Positions 17,302-26,174 of a DNA stretch of 64,000 nt are shown one piece after another. A program made the position numbers and the translations under genes. The notes under the pieces were generated by a model, which was not told the DNA's origin, searched no databases, and was given only the letters and a program-made list of their open reading frames with translations. This stretch comes from Azoarcus_F sp048158365 (lineage in GTDB: Bacteria > Pseudomonadota > Gammaproteobacteria > Burkholderiales > Rhodocyclaceae), in NCBI GenBank assembly GCA_048158365.1, contig JBLLNL010000001.1; one strand, given 5' to 3'. How positions within the stretch are numbered: position 1 is the stretch's first letter; each line of letters begins with the position of its first letter.

Positions 17302-17335
17302 GGGGCCAAGTGGAAAAAAGTGGGTCAAAGTGTAG
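17301..17335 (+). promoter_or_regulatory. MraZ operator: TGGGN boxes at exact 10-bp spacing
   Basis: TGGGG (17301), TGGAA (17311), TGGGT (17321) and a degenerate TGTAG (17331) are spaced exactly 10 bp apart. Known MraZ targets are three or four TGGGN boxes separated by 5 bp upstream of mraZ. The first box overlaps the -10 of Pmra, so MraZ binding should block transcription of the cluster. Confidence 0.75.
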
Positions 17336-17383
17336 ATCGTGGACGCCGATCCGCATTGACCAGAACAACAATCAGGGGGGCCG

Positions 17384-17827
17384 ATGTTCCAGGGTGCTGC
17401 AGCGCTCAGTCTCGATGCCAAGGGTCGCGTAGCGATTCCGGCCCGGCATCGTGATGCGCTCGTCCCGGACGGGGCGCCGCTGGTGATCACCGCCCACCCG
17501 CATGGCTGCCTGCTGGTCTATCCGCAGGCGGAGTGGGAACCGATCAGTCGGCAGCTCATGGCCCTGCCATCCCTGGATCCGGCCACCGCGACGATCAAGC
17601 GCCTGATGATCGGTCACGCGCAGACCGAGGAGCTGGATGCAGCTGGCCGCGTGCTGGTCGCGCCGTCGCTGCGCAAATGGGCGAGTCTCGAGAAACAGTT
17701 GTGGCTGGTCGGGCAGGGCTCGCACTTCGAGCTGTGGTCGGATGCCGGCTGGCAGGCCCAGCAGGAAGCGATGCTTTCGCTCGACAGCAGTGCGTTCCCG
17801 GCCGGGCTCGAGAGTCTGGTGTTATGA
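17384..17827 (+). CDS. mraZ: Transcriptional regulator MraZ
   Basis: A 147-residue protein with two SpoVT/AbrB-like domains, each with the DNA-contact motif: DAKGR at residues 11-15 and DAAGR in the second repeat. MraZ forms a ring that binds its own promoter region and represses the dcw cluster; matching boxes lie just upstream at 17301-17335. It is the first gene of the cluster and overlaps rsmH by 4 bases (ATGA). Confidence 0.96.
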   Translation: MFQGAAALSLDAKGRVAIPARHRDALVPDGAPLVITAHPHGCLLVYPQAEWEPISRQLMALPSLDPATATIKRLMIGHAQTEELDAAGRVLVAPSLRKWASLEKQLWLVGQGSHFELWSDAGWQAQQEAMLSLDSSAFPAGLESLVL

Positions 17828-18771
17828 GCGCTGGCGGGCATGTCAGCGTTTTGCTCTCAGAGGCAGTGGAGGCGTTGGCGATCAGAGCGGGCGGTGTCTA
17901 TGTCGATTGCACGTTCGGTCGGGGGGGGCACAGCCGCGCGATTCTGGACGCGCTGGGCGCCGGGGGGCGCCTGATCGCGTTCGATCGCGATCCGCGGGCG
18001 ATCGAGGCCGGCCGGGCGCTGCACGACTCGCGCCTTGTCCTCGTGCACGAGCCGTTCAGTGCGCTGGACCAGGCGCTGGCTGAAATGGGAGTGGAGCGGG
18101 TGGACGGCATCCTGCTCGATCTGGGCGTGTCCTCGCCGCAGCTGGACGAACCGTCGCGGGGAATGAGTTTTCGTTTTGATGCACCGCTCGACATGCGCAT
18201 GGATACCACACGCGGACAGACGGTGGCGGACTGGCTGGCAGAGGCATCTGTCGCCGAGATCAGGGAGGTGCTCAAGGATTATGGGGAAGAACGGTTTGCT
18301 CATGCGATTGCAAAGGCGATTGCAGCTGCTCGGACAGGGGGGGCTGTTGCAACCACTCGACAACTTGCCGAGATCGTGGAAAAGGCGGTCCGTACACGCG
18401 AGCCGGGGCAGCATCCGGCGACGCGCAGCTTTCAAGCTCTACGGATTTTCATCAATCAGGAGCTCGAAGAGCTGTCGGTAGTGTTGCCGGCGGCCATGGC
18501 CAGACTCAAGCCAGGTGGACGGCTTGTCGTGATCAGCTTTCATTCGCTCGAAGACCGGATCGTCAAGCGCTTCATGCGCGACCAGTCCCGGCCCGCCGCG
18601 CTCCCGGCGCGCCTGCCGCTGCGCGCGGACGAGCTCCCGGCGCCGAAGATGCGGCTGGTCGGTCGCCAGATACGTCCCGGCGAGGCGGAGCTCGCAAGCA
18701 ATCCGCGGGCGCGCAGTGCGGTCATGCGTGTCGCCGAGCGCGTCGCCGAACCGACGCGGGGCGCGGCATGA
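17824..18771 (+). CDS. rsmH: 16S rRNA (cytosine(1402)-N4)-methyltransferase
   Basis: A 315-residue SAM-dependent methyltransferase (formerly MraW) acting on C1402 of 16S rRNA, the same nucleotide that RsmI (14.3 kb) methylates on its ribose. HVSVLLSEAVEAL opens the protein, the SAM site is VDCTFGRGGHSRAIL, and LLDLGVSSPQLDEPSRGMSF and ISFHSLEDRIVKRFM are signature blocks. ATG 17824 overlaps the mraZ stop. Confidence 0.96.
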   Translation: MSAGGHVSVLLSEAVEALAIRAGGVYVDCTFGRGGHSRAILDALGAGGRLIAFDRDPRAIEAGRALHDSRLVLVHEPFSALDQALAEMGVERVDGILLDLGVSSPQLDEPSRGMSFRFDAPLDMRMDTTRGQTVADWLAEASVAEIREVLKDYGEERFAHAIAKAIAAARTGGAVATTRQLAEIVEKAVRTREPGQHPATRSFQALRIFINQELEELSVVLPAAMARLKPGGRLVVISFHSLEDRIVKRFMRDQSRPAALPARLPLRADELPAPKMRLVGRQIRPGEAELASNPRARSAVMRVAERVAEPTRGAA

Positions 18772-19034
18772 TCCGGGCCGACGCCTTTCTGGTGTCCATC
18801 GCCGTGGCCAGCGCGCTGGGCGTGGTGGCGGCCCAGCATCAGGCGCGCAAACTGTTCTCCGAACTCGAGCGGGAGCAGGCCAGGGCGCATGAACTCGAAG
18901 TCGAATGGGGGCAACTCCAGCTCGAACAGAGCACCTGGGCGGCGCTGGCCCGTGTCGAGGCAACCGCGCGTCAATCGCTTGGATTGACGGAACCCGCTCC
19001 CGGGCGAATCATCGTCGTCGAGGGTGCGCGATGA
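18768..19034 (+). CDS. ftsL: Cell division protein FtsL
   Basis: An 88-residue bitopic inner-membrane protein: a very short cytoplasmic tail, one transmembrane helix (about residues 6-22), then a heptad-patterned coiled coil (KLFSELEREQARAHELEVEWGQLQLEQ) and a C-terminal LGLTEP segment. It bridges FtsQ/FtsB to FtsI in the divisome. It is identified by position between rsmH and ftsI together with topology, since FtsL sequences diverge strongly. It overlaps both neighbours by 4 bases. Confidence 0.92.
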   Translation: MIRADAFLVSIAVASALGVVAAQHQARKLFSELEREQARAHELEVEWGQLQLEQSTWAALARVEATARQSLGLTEPAPGRIIVVEGAR

Positions 19035-20788
19035 CAAACCGGCGTCCGGTCACCTTCAATCACAATCCCCTGCTCGAGAAGGGCCTGCCAGCATGGCGCC
19101 CGCGTCTGGTCCTGCTGGGGCTGTTGGCCTGCTCGTTGTTACTGGTCGGGCGTGCGGCCTACCTTCAGGGCTTCAACAACGAATTTCTGCAGGCCGAGGG
19201 CAAGTCCCGCTACTCCCGGGTGATTCCGGTTCCGGCGACACGCGGGCGAATCACCGACCGCAATGGGGACGTGCTCGCCGTCAGCACACCGGTCCGGTCG
19301 GTCTGGGCGATCCCGTCCGATGCGGTGTTCGCTCCGACCGAAACTCGCCAACTGGCCGGACTGCTGGAAATGGAGGTCGAGGAACTCAACAGGCGCTTGA
19401 GCTCGGAGCGCGACTTCGTCTATTTGAGACGGCAGCTGCCGCCCGAAGTGGTGCGTCGCGTTGCAGAGCTCGGACTGCCCGGCATCCATCAGCAGCAGGA
19501 GTACAGGCGCTATTATCCGGCTGGCGACGTGACCGCGCACATGCTGGGGTTCACCAGCGTCGACGACGTCGGACAGGAAGGCGTCGAGCTCGCCTTCAAC
19601 GCCGACCTGAAAGGTCTGCCGGGGTCGCGCCGCGTGATTCGTGATCGTCGCGGCCAGATCATCGAGGACGTCGAATCCATCCGGCCGCCGCGAGACGGCG
19701 AGGATGTGGTGCTGGCGATGGACAAGCGGATCCAGTTCCTCGCGTACTCGGCGCTGCGCGACGCGATGCAGACCCACAGGGCCAAGGCCGGCAGCGTGGT
19801 CGTGATCGATGCCCGCAGCGGCGAGATTCTGGCGCTGGTCAACGCCCCGACCTTCAATCCCAACAATCGCAGCAATCTCACCGGCGCCCAGTTGCGCAAC
19901 CGGGTCCTGACCGATGTGTTCGAGCCTGGTTCGACGATGAAGCCGTTCATCGCGGCGCTCGCGCTCGATCACGGCAAGGTCCGTCCGGATACGGTCATCG
20001 ACACCGATTCCGGACGAATCACGATCGGTCGTGCGACGATCACCGATGTGCGGCGTCACGCGGGGCTGACCGTGGCGGGCGTGATCACGAAGTCGTCCAA
20101 CGTCGGTACGGTCAGGATGGCGCTTCAGTTCACGCCGGACGAGATGTGGCAGATGTTCGATCAGCTCGGCTTCGGCATGCCGCTCGAACTCGGCTTCCCG
20201 GGCGAGGCCGGCGGACGTCTGCGCCCGGCCAGATCATGGCGTCCGATCGAACAGGCGACGATGTCCTACGGGCACGGTATCTCGAGCACGCTGATCCAGA
20301 TGGCGCGGGCGTATACCGTTTTCGCGCGCGACGGCGAGCTAATTCCGCTGTCGCTCACCCGCGTCGACGCGCCGCCGGCGCCGATCCGGCGGGTGTTCAG
20401 CGCCGACACCGCGCGCGCCCTGCGTGGAATGCTGGAATCGGCGGCCGGGCCAGAGGGCACCGCTTCCCGGGCGCAGGTGGCCGGCTATCGGGTGGCGGGC
20501 AAGACCGGGACCGCACACAAGCTCGAGGGGGGACGCTACACGAACAAGTACATATCGTCCTTCGTCGGGCTCGCGCCGGTTTCCAACCCGCGCCTGATCA
20601 TCGCGGTGATGATCGACGAGCCGTCCGCGGGGCAGCACTATGGCGGAGCGGTGGCCGCACCGGTGTTCGCCAAGGTGACCGAAGGCGCGCTCAGGGCACT
20701 CGGCGTCGCGCCCGATGCGCCACTGACGCCGCTGCATTTTGCGGGCATGGCCGACCGCGCGGTTCCGGTTGCGAAGGGGCCGATGTGA
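19031..20788 (+). CDS. ftsI: Peptidoglycan D,D-transpeptidase FtsI (PBP3)
   Basis: A 585-residue class B penicillin-binding protein that cross-links septal peptidoglycan. One N-terminal transmembrane helix (about residues 23-42), the dimerisation domain with RGRITDRNGDVLA, then the transpeptidase domain with active-site STMK (S301-K304), SSN at 355-357 and KTGT at 491-494. These positions are close to E. coli PBP3 (S307). ATG 19031 overlaps the ftsL stop. Confidence 0.97.
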   Translation: MTNRRPVTFNHNPLLEKGLPAWRPRLVLLGLLACSLLLVGRAAYLQGFNNEFLQAEGKSRYSRVIPVPATRGRITDRNGDVLAVSTPVRSVWAIPSDAVFAPTETRQLAGLLEMEVEELNRRLSSERDFVYLRRQLPPEVVRRVAELGLPGIHQQQEYRRYYPAGDVTAHMLGFTSVDDVGQEGVELAFNADLKGLPGSRRVIRDRRGQIIEDVESIRPPRDGEDVVLAMDKRIQFLAYSALRDAMQTHRAKAGSVVVIDARSGEILALVNAPTFNPNNRSNLTGAQLRNRVLTDVFEPGSTMKPFIAALALDHGKVRPDTVIDTDSGRITIGRATITDVRRHAGLTVAGVITKSSNVGTVRMALQFTPDEMWQMFDQLGFGMPLELGFPGEAGGRLRPARSWRPIEQATMSYGHGISSTLIQMARAYTVFARDGELIPLSLTRVDAPPAPIRRVFSADTARALRGMLESAAGPEGTASRAQVAGYRVAGKTGTAHKLEGGRYTNKYISSFVGLAPVSNPRLIIAVMIDEPSAGQHYGGAVAAPVFAKVTEGALRALGVAPDAPLTPLHFAGMADRAVPVAKGPM

Positions 20789-22296
20789 GCAACGAGCGGG
20801 CGCGTGCGATTCTCGCGCAGTTGGCGGCGCAGGGCGTCGTGCCGAGCGGAATCGCAGCCGACTCGCGCAGCTTGCGGCCCGGTGAGCTTTTTGCCGCGTG
20901 GCCCGGACTCGCCACCGACGGTCGTCGCTTCATCGCCGATGCCATTGCACGCGGTGCTTCCGCGGTCCTGTGGGACACGCATGGAGGATTTCATCAGCAG
21001 GGCCTGACGGTGCCCGGGCTGGGCTTCGCGGATCTGCGCACGCTGGCGGGACATCTGGCGCACGAGATCCATGGACGTCCGTCGGAGGCGCTGTGGGTGG
21101 CGGGCGTGACCGGCACCAATGGCAAGACCACGGTCAGCCACTGGCTGGCGGTCGCGCTGACCGAACTCGGTCAGCGCTGCGGCATCGTGGGAACGCTCGG
21201 CAGCGGCTATCCCGGCCAGCTGGTCGATGCGCTGAACACGACGCCGAACGCGACCGAACTGCATCGCTCGATGCGCAGCTTCGTCGAGGACGGCGCGCGG
21301 GCGGTCGCGATGGAGATCTCGTCGATCGGTCTGGATCAGGGGCGCGTCAATGGGGTGGTCTTCGACGTTGCCGTGTTCACCAATCTCAGCCGCGACCATC
21401 TCGACTATCACCGCGACATGGACGCGTATGCCCAGGCCAAGGCGCGGCTGTTCGACCTGCCCGGAATCACGCATGCGGTACTCAACCTCGACGAACCCTT
21501 CGGCCTGGCGCAGGCGCGCCGACTTGCGACGACGTCGGACGTCGCAGTCATCGGCTACACGCTGACGGCCACGGACGTTCCGGCGCTGCCCGGGGTGGAG
21601 CTGCTGGCGGCCGGGCGACTGTCGAACGTCTCCACCGGGACACGCTTCGCCATCCACTGGGCAGGGCGACAGACCGATGTTCAGGTGGGCACGATCGCGC
21701 CCTTCAACGTGTCCAATCTGCTGGCGGTTACAGGCGCATTGCTCGCGCGCGGCGTCGAACTCGAGGACGCCTTGCGCGTCGTGACGAAGCTCTCGCCCCC
21801 CCCCGGTCGCATGGAACTGCTGGGCGGCGTCTGCGAGCCGCTGGTCGTCATCGACTACGCGCATTCGCCGGATGCGCTCGCCAAGGTACTCGAATCGGTG
21901 CGCGACACGGTGCGTAGCCGGGGCGGACGGCTGACTTGTGTCTTCGGCTGCGGAGGTGACCGTGATCCGGGCAAGCGACCCTTGATGGGCGAGATCGCAC
22001 AGGCGTTGTCGGACCGTGTCGTGATCACCAGCGACAACCCGCGCAGTGAGCGACCGGACGACATCGTGCGGGACATCCTCACGGGTGCAGGACATTCGGC
22101 CGAGAGCGTGCTCGATCGTGCGGCCGCGATCAGCCTCGCGATCGGCGAGGCCGGACCGAACGACGTGGTCGTGATCGCGGGCAAGGGGCACGAGCCGTAT
22201 CAGGAGATCCACGGGAAGCGCGTGCCCTTCTCCGACAAGGAGCAGGCCAGGGCTGCGCTCATCGACTGGAATCGGACCCGGGGAGACGTAAGATGA
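20785..22296 (+). CDS. murE: UDP-N-acetylmuramoyl-L-alanyl-D-glutamate--2,6-diaminopimelate ligase
   Basis: A 503-residue Mur ligase that adds the third stem residue. The P-loop GTNGKTT begins at residue 110, and DNPR at residues 417-420 is the motif that selects meso-diaminopimelate over lysine, so this organism has A1-gamma type peptidoglycan. The start is a GTG at 20785 overlapping the ftsI stop (GTGA), the only overlapping start in frame. Confidence 0.96.
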   Translation: MSNERARAILAQLAAQGVVPSGIAADSRSLRPGELFAAWPGLATDGRRFIADAIARGASAVLWDTHGGFHQQGLTVPGLGFADLRTLAGHLAHEIHGRPSEALWVAGVTGTNGKTTVSHWLAVALTELGQRCGIVGTLGSGYPGQLVDALNTTPNATELHRSMRSFVEDGARAVAMEISSIGLDQGRVNGVVFDVAVFTNLSRDHLDYHRDMDAYAQAKARLFDLPGITHAVLNLDEPFGLAQARRLATTSDVAVIGYTLTATDVPALPGVELLAAGRLSNVSTGTRFAIHWAGRQTDVQVGTIAPFNVSNLLAVTGALLARGVELEDALRVVTKLSPPPGRMELLGGVCEPLVVIDYAHSPDALAKVLESVRDTVRSRGGRLTCVFGCGGDRDPGKRPLMGEIAQALSDRVVITSDNPRSERPDDIVRDILTGAGHSAESVLDRAAAISLAIGEAGPNDVVVIAGKGHEPYQEIHGKRVPFSDKEQARAALIDWNRTRGDVR

Positions 22297-23705
22297 TGAG
22301 CTTGAGCGAAGCGGCAAACGCACTGGGGGCGCGCTGCACCGCCGATTTACGCTTCGAGGCGGTCGGGTCCGACAGTCGTCATGTGCGTGCGCGCGAGCTG
22401 TTCGTTGCGCTCCGCGGAGATCACTTCGACGGCCACGACTTCGTACTCGCAGCGGCCGAAGCCGGTGCGGCCGCGGCGCTCGTTGATTCCGCCTGGGCGG
22501 CGGTACACGCCAGCGTGCCGTTGCCGCTGCTGATCGTGGCCGATACGCGCATCGCGCTCGGAAGGCTGGCCGCGCACTGGCGCAGTCGCTTCGATATCCC
22601 GCTGATCGGCGTGACCGGCAGCAACGGCAAGACGACGGTCAAGGAAATGTGCGCGTCGATCATGCGTGTGCAGGCCCGCCTCGACGGTCATGGCGCCGAA
22701 TCGGTGCTGTCGACCACCGGTAATCTGAACAACGACATCGGCCTGCCGCTTAGCCTGTTGCGACTGCGCCCCGGCCATCGCGCCGCGATCATCGAGATGG
22801 GCATGAATCGTCCGGGTGAGGTCGCGTATCTGGCCGACATCGCACGGCCGACGGTGGCGATCGTGACCAATGCCCAGCGAGCCCACCTTCAGGGCATGGG
22901 TACCGTCGTCGAGATCGCGAAAGAGAAGGGCGCGATCTATGACGGCCTCGCCGCAGGCGGCGTCGCGGTCGTGAATTCGGATGATCCGCATGCGGAATAC
23001 TGGCGCGGCGTGAACGCCCGTCGACGCGTCGTGAATTTCGGGCTCAGCGCCGTGGCCGAAGTGACCGGCCGTTGCGAACTCCACGGCCTCGGCTCACGGC
23101 TCGAACTGGTCACCACCGATGCGTGTGCGACCGTCGACCTGCAGGTTCCCGGCGAACACAACGTGCTGAACGCGTTGGGCGCGACGGCGGCCACGCTCGC
23201 AGCGGGTGCGTCCTTCGACGCCGTCATCGCCGGTTTGTCCGCCTATACCGGCACCCGTGGACGCCTGCACAGTGGGCCGGGCGTCAATGGGGCGACGATC
23301 GTCGACGACAGCTACAACGCCAATCCGGACTCGGTACGCGCCGCGATCGACGTGCTGGCGGCGACCCCCGGACGCAAGATCCTGATTCTCGGCGATATGG
23401 GAGAAATCGGTCGCTCCAGTGCCCAGTTGCACGACGAAATCGGCGGATACGCGAAGAGCAAGGGCGTGGACGCCCTCTACGCGCTGGGCGACATGAGTGC
23501 AGTGGCGGCGCGCAACTTCGGGGAGGGCGGCTATCATTTTCGTACCGTGCACGCGTTGGTAAACGCGGTCGGGCCGCAACTCGATGCCAGTACCGTGGTG
23601 CTGGTCAAGGGTTCGCGCTTCATGCGCATGGAACGGGTGGCGGACGCGCTTTCCGCAATGCACAATGGCAGCCCTTCGACGGAGGCTGACTCTGATGCTG
23701 CTTGA
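22293..23705 (+). CDS. murF: UDP-N-acetylmuramoyl-tripeptide--D-alanyl-D-alanine ligase
   Basis: A 470-residue Mur ligase that attaches D-Ala-D-Ala to the UDP-MurNAc tripeptide. The N-terminal domain has DSRHVRARELFVAL, the P-loop is GVTGSNGKTTVKEM, and the central EMGMNRPGE and C-terminal DDSYNANPDS blocks are typical. It overlaps murE by 4 and mraY by 11 bases. Confidence 0.96.
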   Translation: MMSLSEAANALGARCTADLRFEAVGSDSRHVRARELFVALRGDHFDGHDFVLAAAEAGAAAALVDSAWAAVHASVPLPLLIVADTRIALGRLAAHWRSRFDIPLIGVTGSNGKTTVKEMCASIMRVQARLDGHGAESVLSTTGNLNNDIGLPLSLLRLRPGHRAAIIEMGMNRPGEVAYLADIARPTVAIVTNAQRAHLQGMGTVVEIAKEKGAIYDGLAAGGVAVVNSDDPHAEYWRGVNARRRVVNFGLSAVAEVTGRCELHGLGSRLELVTTDACATVDLQVPGEHNVLNALGATAATLAAGASFDAVIAGLSAYTGTRGRLHSGPGVNGATIVDDSYNANPDSVRAAIDVLAATPGRKILILGDMGEIGRSSAQLHDEIGGYAKSKGVDALYALGDMSAVAARNFGEGGYHFRTVHALVNAVGPQLDASTVVLVKGSRFMRMERVADALSAMHNGSPSTEADSDAA

Positions 23706-24783
23706 ACTCGCACTCTGGCTCGGCCAGGACATTCGCGCCTTCAACGTGTTCGGTTACATCACGTTGCGCACCGTGCTCGCGGCGATGACTGCGCTGCTGA
23801 TCTCGTTCATCTTCGGTCCGGCGGTGATTCGCTGGTTGACCGCCAAGAAGATCGGTCAGGCGGTGCGTGACGACGGTCCGAAGTCGCACCTGACCAAGGC
23901 CGGCACGCCCACGATGGGCGGTGCGTTGATCATCATTGCGATCGGGGCGACCGTGCTGCTGTGGGGCGACCTGCGCAATCACTACGTGTGGGTCACGCTG
24001 ATGGTCACGATCGGCTTCGGTGCGGTCGGCTGGGTGGATGACTGGCGCAAGGTCGTGCATCGTGATCCGAAAGGGCTGCCCAGCCGCTGGAAGTATCTGT
24101 GGACGTCCGTGATCGCGCTGGCCGCGGCGCTGGTCCTGGCGCTGACCGCGACCGAGCCGGCGCAGACCGAACTGATCGTGCCCTTCTTCAAGGCGGTGGC
24201 CTACCCGCTCGGCCTGTTCGGTTTCGTCGCATTGAGCTATTTCGTGATCAACGGTACCAGCCATGCGGTGAACCTGACCGACGGCCTGGACGGCCTGGCG
24301 ATCATGCCGACCGTGATGGTCGCCGGTGCGCTGGCGATCTTCGCCTATGTCGCCGGCCATGCCGGTTTCGCCAAGTACCTGGGTGTGCCCTACATCGCCG
24401 GGGCGGGTGAGCTCGCGGTGTTCTGCGGCGCGATCTGCGGTGCCGGGCTCGGTTTCCTGTGGTTCAACGCGTATCCGGCCGAGGTGTTCATGGGCGATGT
24501 CGGCGCGCTTGCACTCGGTGCCGCGCTCGGCGTGATCGCGGTGGTCGTGCGTCAGGAGATCGTGCTGTTCATCATGGGCGGACTGTTCGTCGCCGAGACG
24601 CTGTCGGTGATGGTGCAGGTTCTCTATTTTCGGGCGAGTGGCGGCAAGCGCATCTTCCGCATGGCGCCGCTGCATCACCACTACGAACTCGGTGGCTGGA
24701 AGGAGACCCAGGTGGTGGTGCGTTTCTGGATCATCACGTTGATGCTGGTGCTGTTCGGTCTGTCGACACTCAAGCTCAGATGA
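23695..24783 (+). CDS. mraY: Phospho-N-acetylmuramoyl-pentapeptide transferase
   Basis: A 362-residue polytopic inner-membrane enzyme that transfers phospho-MurNAc-pentapeptide to undecaprenyl phosphate (lipid I). Signature segments: KSHLTKAGTPTMGG, GWVDDWRKV with the aspartate pair, NLTDGLDGLA with further catalytic aspartates, and PLHHHYE near the C terminus. About ten hydrophobic segments are visible. ATG 23695 lies 11 bases before the murF stop. Confidence 0.97.
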   Translation: MLLELALWLGQDIRAFNVFGYITLRTVLAAMTALLISFIFGPAVIRWLTAKKIGQAVRDDGPKSHLTKAGTPTMGGALIIIAIGATVLLWGDLRNHYVWVTLMVTIGFGAVGWVDDWRKVVHRDPKGLPSRWKYLWTSVIALAAALVLALTATEPAQTELIVPFFKAVAYPLGLFGFVALSYFVINGTSHAVNLTDGLDGLAIMPTVMVAGALAIFAYVAGHAGFAKYLGVPYIAGAGELAVFCGAICGAGLGFLWFNAYPAEVFMGDVGALALGAALGVIAVVVRQEIVLFIMGGLFVAETLSVMVQVLYFRASGGKRIFRMAPLHHHYELGGWKETQVVVRFWIITLMLVLFGLSTLKLR

Positions 24784-26174
24784 GACCCTTGCCTCGAACC
24801 CTCGTGCTGGTGCTTGGAATCGGTGAATCCGGCCTCGCGATGGCGCGCTGGTGCGCGCGTGAGGGCGCGAGGCTGCGCGTGGCCGATACCCGCTCAGCCC
24901 CGCCGGGTCTCGCAGCGCTGCAGCAGTGCGTGCCGGATGCCGATGTGGTGCTGGGGGCATTCTCGGATGCGCTGTTGGACGGCGTCCGCCTGGTCGCACT
25001 GAGTCCGGGTATCGACCTGCGCGACCCGTTGCTCGCCTCGGCCCGCCGGATCGGCATCGAGATCGTCGGAGAGATGACGCTGTTCGCCGACGCACTGGAG
25101 CGCCTGGATGCGCGCGCACAGTGCCGCGTCGTCGCGATCACCGGCACCAATGGCAAGACGACGACCACCGCGCTGGCTGCCGCGCTTTTTCGTGCCGCCG
25201 GACTCGATGCGGTCGCGGCCGGCAACATCAGTCCGGCCGCCCTGGCAGTGCTCGCCGAACGTCTGGACGCCGACCAGCCGCTGCCGGCCTGCTGGGTGCT
25301 GGAACTGTCGAGTTTCCAGATCGAGAGCATGCAGGGTCTAAGGGCCGATGCGGCCACCGTGCTGAACGTCACCGACGACCATCTCGATCGCCACGACGAC
25401 CTCGAGCGCTATGCGGAGATCAAGGCCTGCATCTTCGACGGAGACGGCGTGCAGGTGCTCAATCGTGACGATCCCCGTGTCGCCGCGATGGCGCGTGCAG
25501 GGCGCCGCGTGCTGAGCTTCGGCGCCGGCCTTCCGGAAACACCGGCCGATTTCGGGCTCGAGCAGCATGACGGTCACTGCTGGCTGGTGCGCGGGTCGGA
25601 GCGTCTGCTGCGCCTGGACCGCATGCGGCTGACCGGTCAGCACAACGCCACCAATGCGCTTGCGGCCCTGGCGCTGGGTCATGCCATCGGTTGTGCGCTC
25701 GCGCCGATGCTCGACGCGCTGATGGCCTTCGACGGACTGCCGCACCGCATGACGTGCGTCGGTCGGCGTGCGGACGGTGTGTGCTTCTATGACGACTCGA
25801 AGGGCACCAACGTCGGGGCCACGCTGGCCGCTCTGAACGGTGCCGACCGGCCGGTGGTGCTGATTGCCGGCGGCGAAGGCAAGGGGCAGGACTTTTCGCT
25901 GCTGTGCACGGCGATCGAAGACCATGCTCGGGCGGTGGTGCTGATCGGGCGCGATGCGCACCGGATCGAGGCCGCGCTCGCCGGCCTGGACGTGCCGATC
26001 GAACATGCGAAGAACATGGAAGAGGCGGTTGCTCGGGCGGCTGCGCTGGCGCGGGCAGGTGACCTCGTGATGCTGTCGCCCGCATGCGCGAGCCTGGACA
26101 TGTTCCGCAATTACGCGCATCGCGGCGACGTGTTCGCCGGCGCGGTCAGGGCCCTGCCAGAGGTGGCGACATGA
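24780..26174 (+). CDS. murD: UDP-N-acetylmuramoylalanine--D-glutamate ligase
   Basis: A 464-residue Mur ligase that adds D-glutamate. LVLGIGESGLAMARW is the MurD-type N-terminal Rossmann fold, GTNGKTTTTAL the P-loop, ELSSFQIES and VLNVTDDHLDRH central signatures, and DDSKGTNVGA the start of the C-terminal domain. It overlaps mraY and ftsW by 4 bases each. Confidence 0.96.
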   Translation: MRPLPRTLVLVLGIGESGLAMARWCAREGARLRVADTRSAPPGLAALQQCVPDADVVLGAFSDALLDGVRLVALSPGIDLRDPLLASARRIGIEIVGEMTLFADALERLDARAQCRVVAITGTNGKTTTTALAAALFRAAGLDAVAAGNISPAALAVLAERLDADQPLPACWVLELSSFQIESMQGLRADAATVLNVTDDHLDRHDDLERYAEIKACIFDGDGVQVLNRDDPRVAAMARAGRRVLSFGAGLPETPADFGLEQHDGHCWLVRGSERLLRLDRMRLTGQHNATNALAALALGHAIGCALAPMLDALMAFDGLPHRMTCVGRRADGVCFYDDSKGTNVGATLAALNGADRPVVLIAGGEGKGQDFSLLCTAIEDHARAVVLIGRDAHRIEAALAGLDVPIEHAKNMEEAVARAAALARAGDLVMLSPACASLDMFRNYAHRGDVFAGAVRALPEVAT

